Origin: an uncultured Selenomonadaceae bacterium
Lineage (GTDB): Bacteria > Bacillota > Negativicutes > Selenomonadales > Selenomonadaceae
Assembly (NCBI GenBank): GCA_902782705.1
Contig: CACZOL010000010.1
Coordinates: 1-8,642, forward strand
Direction: 5' to 3'
Length of the DNA stretch: 8,642 nt
The notes beneath the pieces are model-generated. The model did not search any database, was not told the DNA's origin, and saw nothing but the letters and a program-made list of their open reading frames with translations. This document shows, in pieces, positions 5,993-8,642 of the stretch; the first letter of the stretch is position 1, and the number at the start of each line of letters is the position of its first letter. The translations under genes were made by a program, and so were the position numbers.

Positions 5993-6865
5993 TTGATAAA
6001 GAAGGGAATTATTCTTGCGGGCGGTTCGGGGACGCGTCTATATCCGCTGACGCGCGTCGTATCGAAGCAGCTTATGCCGGTCTATGATAAGCCGATGATT
6101 TATTATCCGCTTTCGGCGCTTATGCTTGCGGGGATTCGCGATATTCTCGTCATTACGACGCCGCAGGACAGCGGGAATTTTCAGGCGCTTCTGGAAGACG
6201 GCAAGCAGTGGGGTATTTCCGTTTCCTATGCGGTGCAGCCTAGCCCGGACGGGCTCGCCCAAGCATTTTTGATTGGCGAGGAATTCCTTGCGGGCGAAGG
6301 CTGTGCGTTGATTCTAGGCGATAACATTTTTTACGGCTCCGACCTTGCCGCGGCGCTTCAACGTGCTGTGAAGCAGGAAAAGGGCGCGACGGTGTTCGCG
6401 TATTATGTCAGCGAGCCGGAACGTTACGGCGTCGTGGAATTCGACGCGTCGGGCACAGCGGTGAGTCTTGAAGAAAAACCGAAGAAACCGCGCTCCAACT
6501 TTGCCGTTACCGGACTTTATTTTTATGATAACGATATTGTGGAAATTGCGCGCGGGGTCAAACCTTCGGCGCGCGGCGAGCTGGAAATCACCGATGTGAA
6601 TCGCGAGTATCTGCGACGCGGAACGCTTCGCGTGGAGAAGATGCGCCGCGGCTTCGCTTGGCTCGATACCGGCACGCATGAGACGCTTTTGCAGGCGGCT
6701 TCGTTCGTACAGACGATTCAGGCGCGGCAAGGGCTCAAGATTTCCTGCGTGGAGGAGATCGCCTATCGCATGGGCTATATCGATGCGGCGCAAGTAGAAC
6801 GGCTGGCAAAGCCTTTGCTGAAGAACGAGTACGGAAAATACTTGATGAGAGTAATCAAAGAGTGA
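5993..6865 (+). CDS. rfbA: Glucose-1-phosphate thymidylyltransferase
   Basis: Cytoplasmic nucleotidyltransferase (RmlA) of 290 residues, joining dTTP and glucose 1-phosphate to give dTDP-glucose and pyrophosphate, the first step of dTDP-rhamnose synthesis. It shows the nucleotide loop LAGGSGTRLYPLT (8-20) with R15, K25 in VSKQLMPVYDKPM, the LGDNIFYG motif with metal-ligand candidate D109, LEEKPKKP, GELEITDVN and WLDTGTHE. The length fits the RmlA family (about 290) and no motif is missing. The start is a TTG fixed by AGGAGG 8 bases upstream. It lies 45 bases after the GTPase gene and 38 bases before rfbC, with no terminator on either side, so it belongs to one unit with rfbC and rfbB. dTDP-rhamnose usually inhibits this enzyme allosterically (family knowledge). 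Confidence 0.96.
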   Translation: MIKKGIILAGGSGTRLYPLTRVVSKQLMPVYDKPMIYYPLSALMLAGIRDILVITTPQDSGNFQALLEDGKQWGISVSYAVQPSPDGLAQAFLIGEEFLAGEGCALILGDNIFYGSDLAAALQRAVKQEKGATVFAYYVSEPERYGVVEFDASGTAVSLEEKPKKPRSNFAVTGLYFYDNDIVEIARGVKPSARGELEITDVNREYLRRGTLRVEKMRRGFAWLDTGTHETLLQAASFVQTIQARQGLKISCVEEIAYRMGYIDAAQVERLAKPLLKNEYGKYLMRVIKE

Positions 6866-6874
6866 AATTTAGCC

Positions 6875-6889
6875 AGTCAAAACTTGACT
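6875..6889 (+). repeat. Small perfect hairpin abutting the rfbC Shine-Dalgarno
   Basis: AGTCAA (6875-6880) and TTGACT (6884-6889) form a 6-bp stem with a 3-base loop, AAC, in the 38-base gap between rfbA and rfbC. The rfbC AGGAGG begins at 6890, the next base. There is no T-run, so it is not a terminator. It could affect translation of rfbC or mRNA decay, or be incidental. Confidence 0.45.
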
Positions 6890-6903
6890 AGGAGGACATT
6901 TTG

Positions 6904-7482
6904 ATGCTGGAGATTCAGGAAACGAAATTGAAAGGCGTTTTTGAAATCATGCCGAAGGTATTCGGAGATGCGCGCGGCTGGTTCTTGGAAAGTTGGTCGG
7001 ATCGAGAGCTGAAAGCGGCCGGTATCGACGCGGAGTTCGTACAGGACAATCATTCCTTCTCAGCGGAAAAGGGAACGCTTCGAGGACTGCACTATCAGCT
7101 GAATCCGATGGCGCAGGCAAAAATCCTGCGCGTGACGCGGGGCGAGATTTTCGACGTAGCGGTGGATATACGCAAGGGCTCGCCGCAATATGCAAAGTGG
7201 ATTGGCGTGCGGCTTTCGGCGGAAAACAAGAAGCAGATATTTATTCCTCGCGGTTTTGCCCACGGCTTTATTACGCTTACTGAAGACGTCGAAGTGCAGT
7301 ACAAGGCGGACAACTATTATTCGCCGGAGCATGACGGCGGCGTCCGTTGGGACGATCCGGCAATCGGCGTCGAATGGCCGATGCAGCCGGGCATCTTGTC
7401 GGATAAAGATAAGAACGCTCCGACGCTTGCCGAACGCGCGGCGGCGGGCCTCAATTTTGTCTATGAGGAGGCTCGGGCATGA
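6904..7482 (+). CDS. rfbC: dTDP-4-dehydrorhamnose 3,5-epimerase
   Basis: Cytoplasmic cupin epimerase (RmlC) of 192 residues, converting dTDP-4-keto-6-deoxyglucose to dTDP-4-keto-rhamnose, the third step of the pathway. It shows the RGDARGWF-type N-terminal strand (FGDARGWFLESW), catalytic base H63 in LRGLHYQ, catalytic Y133 in VEVQYKADNYYSPEHDGGVRWDDP, and D169 in ILSDKDKNAP; H63 and Y133 share the numbering of the Salmonella enzyme. IPRGFAHGF is the usual cupin strand. The length is normal. ATG 6904 is preferred because AGGAGG (6890-6895) lies 8 bases before it; the in-frame TTG 6901 just before it would add one residue at a tighter spacing of 5. The stop overlaps the rfbB start by four bases (ATGA), so translation of the two is probably coupled. 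Confidence 0.95.
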   Translation: MLEIQETKLKGVFEIMPKVFGDARGWFLESWSDRELKAAGIDAEFVQDNHSFSAEKGTLRGLHYQLNPMAQAKILRVTRGEIFDVAVDIRKGSPQYAKWIGVRLSAENKKQIFIPRGFAHGFITLTEDVEVQYKADNYYSPEHDGGVRWDDPAIGVEWPMQPGILSDKDKNAPTLAERAAAGLNFVYEEARA

Positions 7483-8501
7483 ATATCGTCGTGACCGGAG
7501 GCGCGGGATTCATTGGCTCGAATTTTGTCTATTACGAGCTTGCCCGCCATGCGGAGGACAGGATCATCTGCTTTGACGCGCTGACGTACGCAGGCAATCT
7601 CGAAACGTTGGAAGACGCGATGAAGTCCCCGCAATTTCGTTTTGTAAAAGGAGATATTACGGACTCCACGGAGGTCGACCGGCTGTTTGTGGAGGAGAAG
7701 CCGGACATTGTCGTGAATTTTGCGGCGGAGAGCCATGTCGACCGCTCTATCGAGACGCCCGGGCTTTTCCTCCAGACGAATATCATCGGCACGCAGGTCT
7801 TGATGGACGCTTGCAGGAAACACGGCGTCCGTCGTTTTCATCAGGTGTCAACTGATGAAGTTTACGGCGACCTGCCGTTAGACCGTCCCGATCTTTTTTT
7901 CACGGAAAACACGCCGCTCCATACGTCCAGTCCTTATTCGGCATCGAAAGCGTCCGCCGATCTTCTGGTGCAGGCATATCAGCGAACTTACGGGCTTCCG
8001 GTCAGTATCTCGCGATGCTCGAACAATTACGGGCCGTATCATTTTCCGGAAAAACTGATTCCGTTGATGATTTTGAACGCGTTGGCGGATAAGCCGCTGC
8101 CCGTTTACGGCTCGGGGGAGAACGTGCGGGATTGGCTCTATGTCGAGGACCACTGTGCCGCCATCGACCTGATCATCCGAAAGGGTAAGGACGGCTGCCT
8201 TTACAACATTGGTGGGCATAACGAGAAGCGGAACATCGATGTAGTACGGATTATTCTGGACGCGCTGGGAAAACCGGAGAGCCTGATTCGTCATGTGGAA
8301 GACCGAAAAGGCCACGATCTTCGCTATGCCATCGATCCGTCAAAGCTTACGGCGGAGCTGGGATGGTCGCCCGCGACAAAGTTTGAGGACGGCATCCGCC
8401 GTACGATTGAATGGTATCTTTCCCATAAGGTTTGGTGGGAACATGTCATAAGCGGCGAATACGAGGCCTATTATGAAAAGCACTATGGCTCCGTGCAGTG
8501 A
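7479..8501 (+). CDS. rfbB: dTDP-glucose 4,6-dehydratase
   Basis: Cytoplasmic NAD-dependent extended short-chain dehydrogenase (RmlB) of 340 residues, converting dTDP-glucose to dTDP-4-keto-6-deoxyglucose, the second step. It shows the NAD motif GGAGFIG (7-13), NFAAESHVDRSI (80-91), the catalytic TDE (T125-D126-E127) in STDEVYGD, and the YxxxK pair Y153/K157 in SPYSASKAS, followed by the sugar-nucleotide region ISRCSNNYGPYHFPEKLIP and the GSGENVRDWLYVEDH motif. The length is at the family norm. ATG 7479 has GAGGAGG (7465-7471) 7 bases upstream and overlaps the rfbC stop by four bases. No terminator is evident before the tRNA promoter downstream, and no rfbD follows, so the final reductase must lie elsewhere or the keto-sugar is used for another deoxysugar. 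Confidence 0.96.
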   Translation: MNIVVTGGAGFIGSNFVYYELARHAEDRIICFDALTYAGNLETLEDAMKSPQFRFVKGDITDSTEVDRLFVEEKPDIVVNFAAESHVDRSIETPGLFLQTNIIGTQVLMDACRKHGVRRFHQVSTDEVYGDLPLDRPDLFFTENTPLHTSSPYSASKASADLLVQAYQRTYGLPVSISRCSNNYGPYHFPEKLIPLMILNALADKPLPVYGSGENVRDWLYVEDHCAAIDLIIRKGKDGCLYNIGGHNEKRNIDVVRIILDALGKPESLIRHVEDRKGHDLRYAIDPSKLTAELGWSPATKFEDGIRRTIEWYLSHKVWWEHVISGEYEAYYEKHYGSVQ

Positions 8502-8522
8502 CAAAATTTTCCTTATTTAGGG

Positions 8523-8551
8523 TTGCCAAACGAAATCGTTTTTAGTATAAT
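8523..8551 (+). promoter_or_regulatory. Promoter of tRNA-Ala
   Basis: TTGCCA (8523-8528, 4 of 6), a 17-base spacer and a perfect TATAAT (8546-8551), placing the start near 8558, about 11 bases before the mature tRNA. A short palindrome, AAACG (8528-8532) and CGTTT (8537-8541), falls in the spacer. Confidence 0.82.
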
Positions 8552-8568
8552 GGCAAAGTACGTTGAAC

Positions 8569-8642
8569 GGGGGCGTAGCTCAGCTGGGAGAGCGCCTGCA
8601 TGGCATGCAGGAGGTCAGGGGTTCGATCCCCCTCGTCTCCAC
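8569..8642 (+). tRNA. tRNA-Ala, anticodon GGC, 3' CCA cut by window end
   Basis: A full cloverleaf can be folded. The acceptor strands are 8569-8575 (GGGGGCG) and 8634-8640 (CGTCTCC), D stem GCTC/GAGC, anticodon stem CCTGC/GCAGG with loop ATGGCAT, variable AGGTC, and T stem AGGGG/CCCCT around TTCGATC. The anticodon GGC is at 8602-8604 and reads GCC and GCU. The G3-U70 wobble (8571 with 8638), the alanine identity element, is present, as is A73 at 8641. Position 8642 is C, so a genomically encoded CCA is likely but runs past the window. It has its own promoter at 8523-8551 and could begin a tRNA cluster beyond the edge. Confidence 0.96.

Noticed and set aside
8528..8543. AAACG/CGTTT stem followed by T's as a terminator for rfbB
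   Set aside because: The stem is only 5 bp and A-T rich, and it lies inside the spacer of a strong tRNA promoter.

Overview
The window reads as ordinary chromosomal DNA of a low-oxygen member of the Firmicutes, perhaps a Negativicute such as a Selenomonas relative. The evidence is moderately GC-rich coding sequence with AT-rich intergenic DNA, strong AGGAGG-type ribosome binding sites, TTG and GTG starts, and proteins that resemble clostridial and Negativicute families. The taxonomic call is an inference and is weak below phylum level. All genes lie on the plus strand. No mobile element, CRISPR array or phage gene was seen.

Layout: (1) 1-2427 holds the 3' part of a type II NADH dehydrogenase (cut by the window start), then glutamyl-tRNA synthetase with a TTG start, closed by an intrinsic terminator. 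(2) 2438-4798 is a self-contained peroxide-defence operon with a near-consensus promoter and OhrR-box-like palindromes. It encodes a thioredoxin-reductase-like flavoprotein, a small CPWC glutaredoxin-like redoxin, a cysteine-type glutathione peroxidase homologue and an OhrR-type MarR regulator, and ends at a terminator. (3) 4835-5947 is a P-loop GTPase with an IRG/Era-like G domain and a hydrophobic C-terminal region, probably with its own promoter. (4) 5993-8501 is rfbA-rfbC-rfbB, the first three steps of dTDP-rhamnose synthesis; rfbD is absent here. It may be read through from the GTPase gene because no terminator lies between them. (5) 8523-8642 is a consensus promoter and tRNA-Ala(GGC), cut within its CCA end by the window edge.

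The most interesting unit is region 2. The genes form a plausible electron chain, NAD(P)H to flavoprotein to redoxin to peroxidase, ending in peroxide reduction. The organic-peroxide sensor is encoded at the end of the same operon, and sequences resembling its operator lie in and just after the promoter. The first two proteins resemble the Cp34/Cp9 pair described in Clostridium pasteurianum, where a NADH-dependent TrxR-like protein and a glutaredoxin-like protein reduce AhpC. Here the encoded terminal peroxidase is a Gpx instead. The pathway and control are inferred from sequence and gene order.

All other genes look like recognisable housekeeping or envelope-sugar genes.
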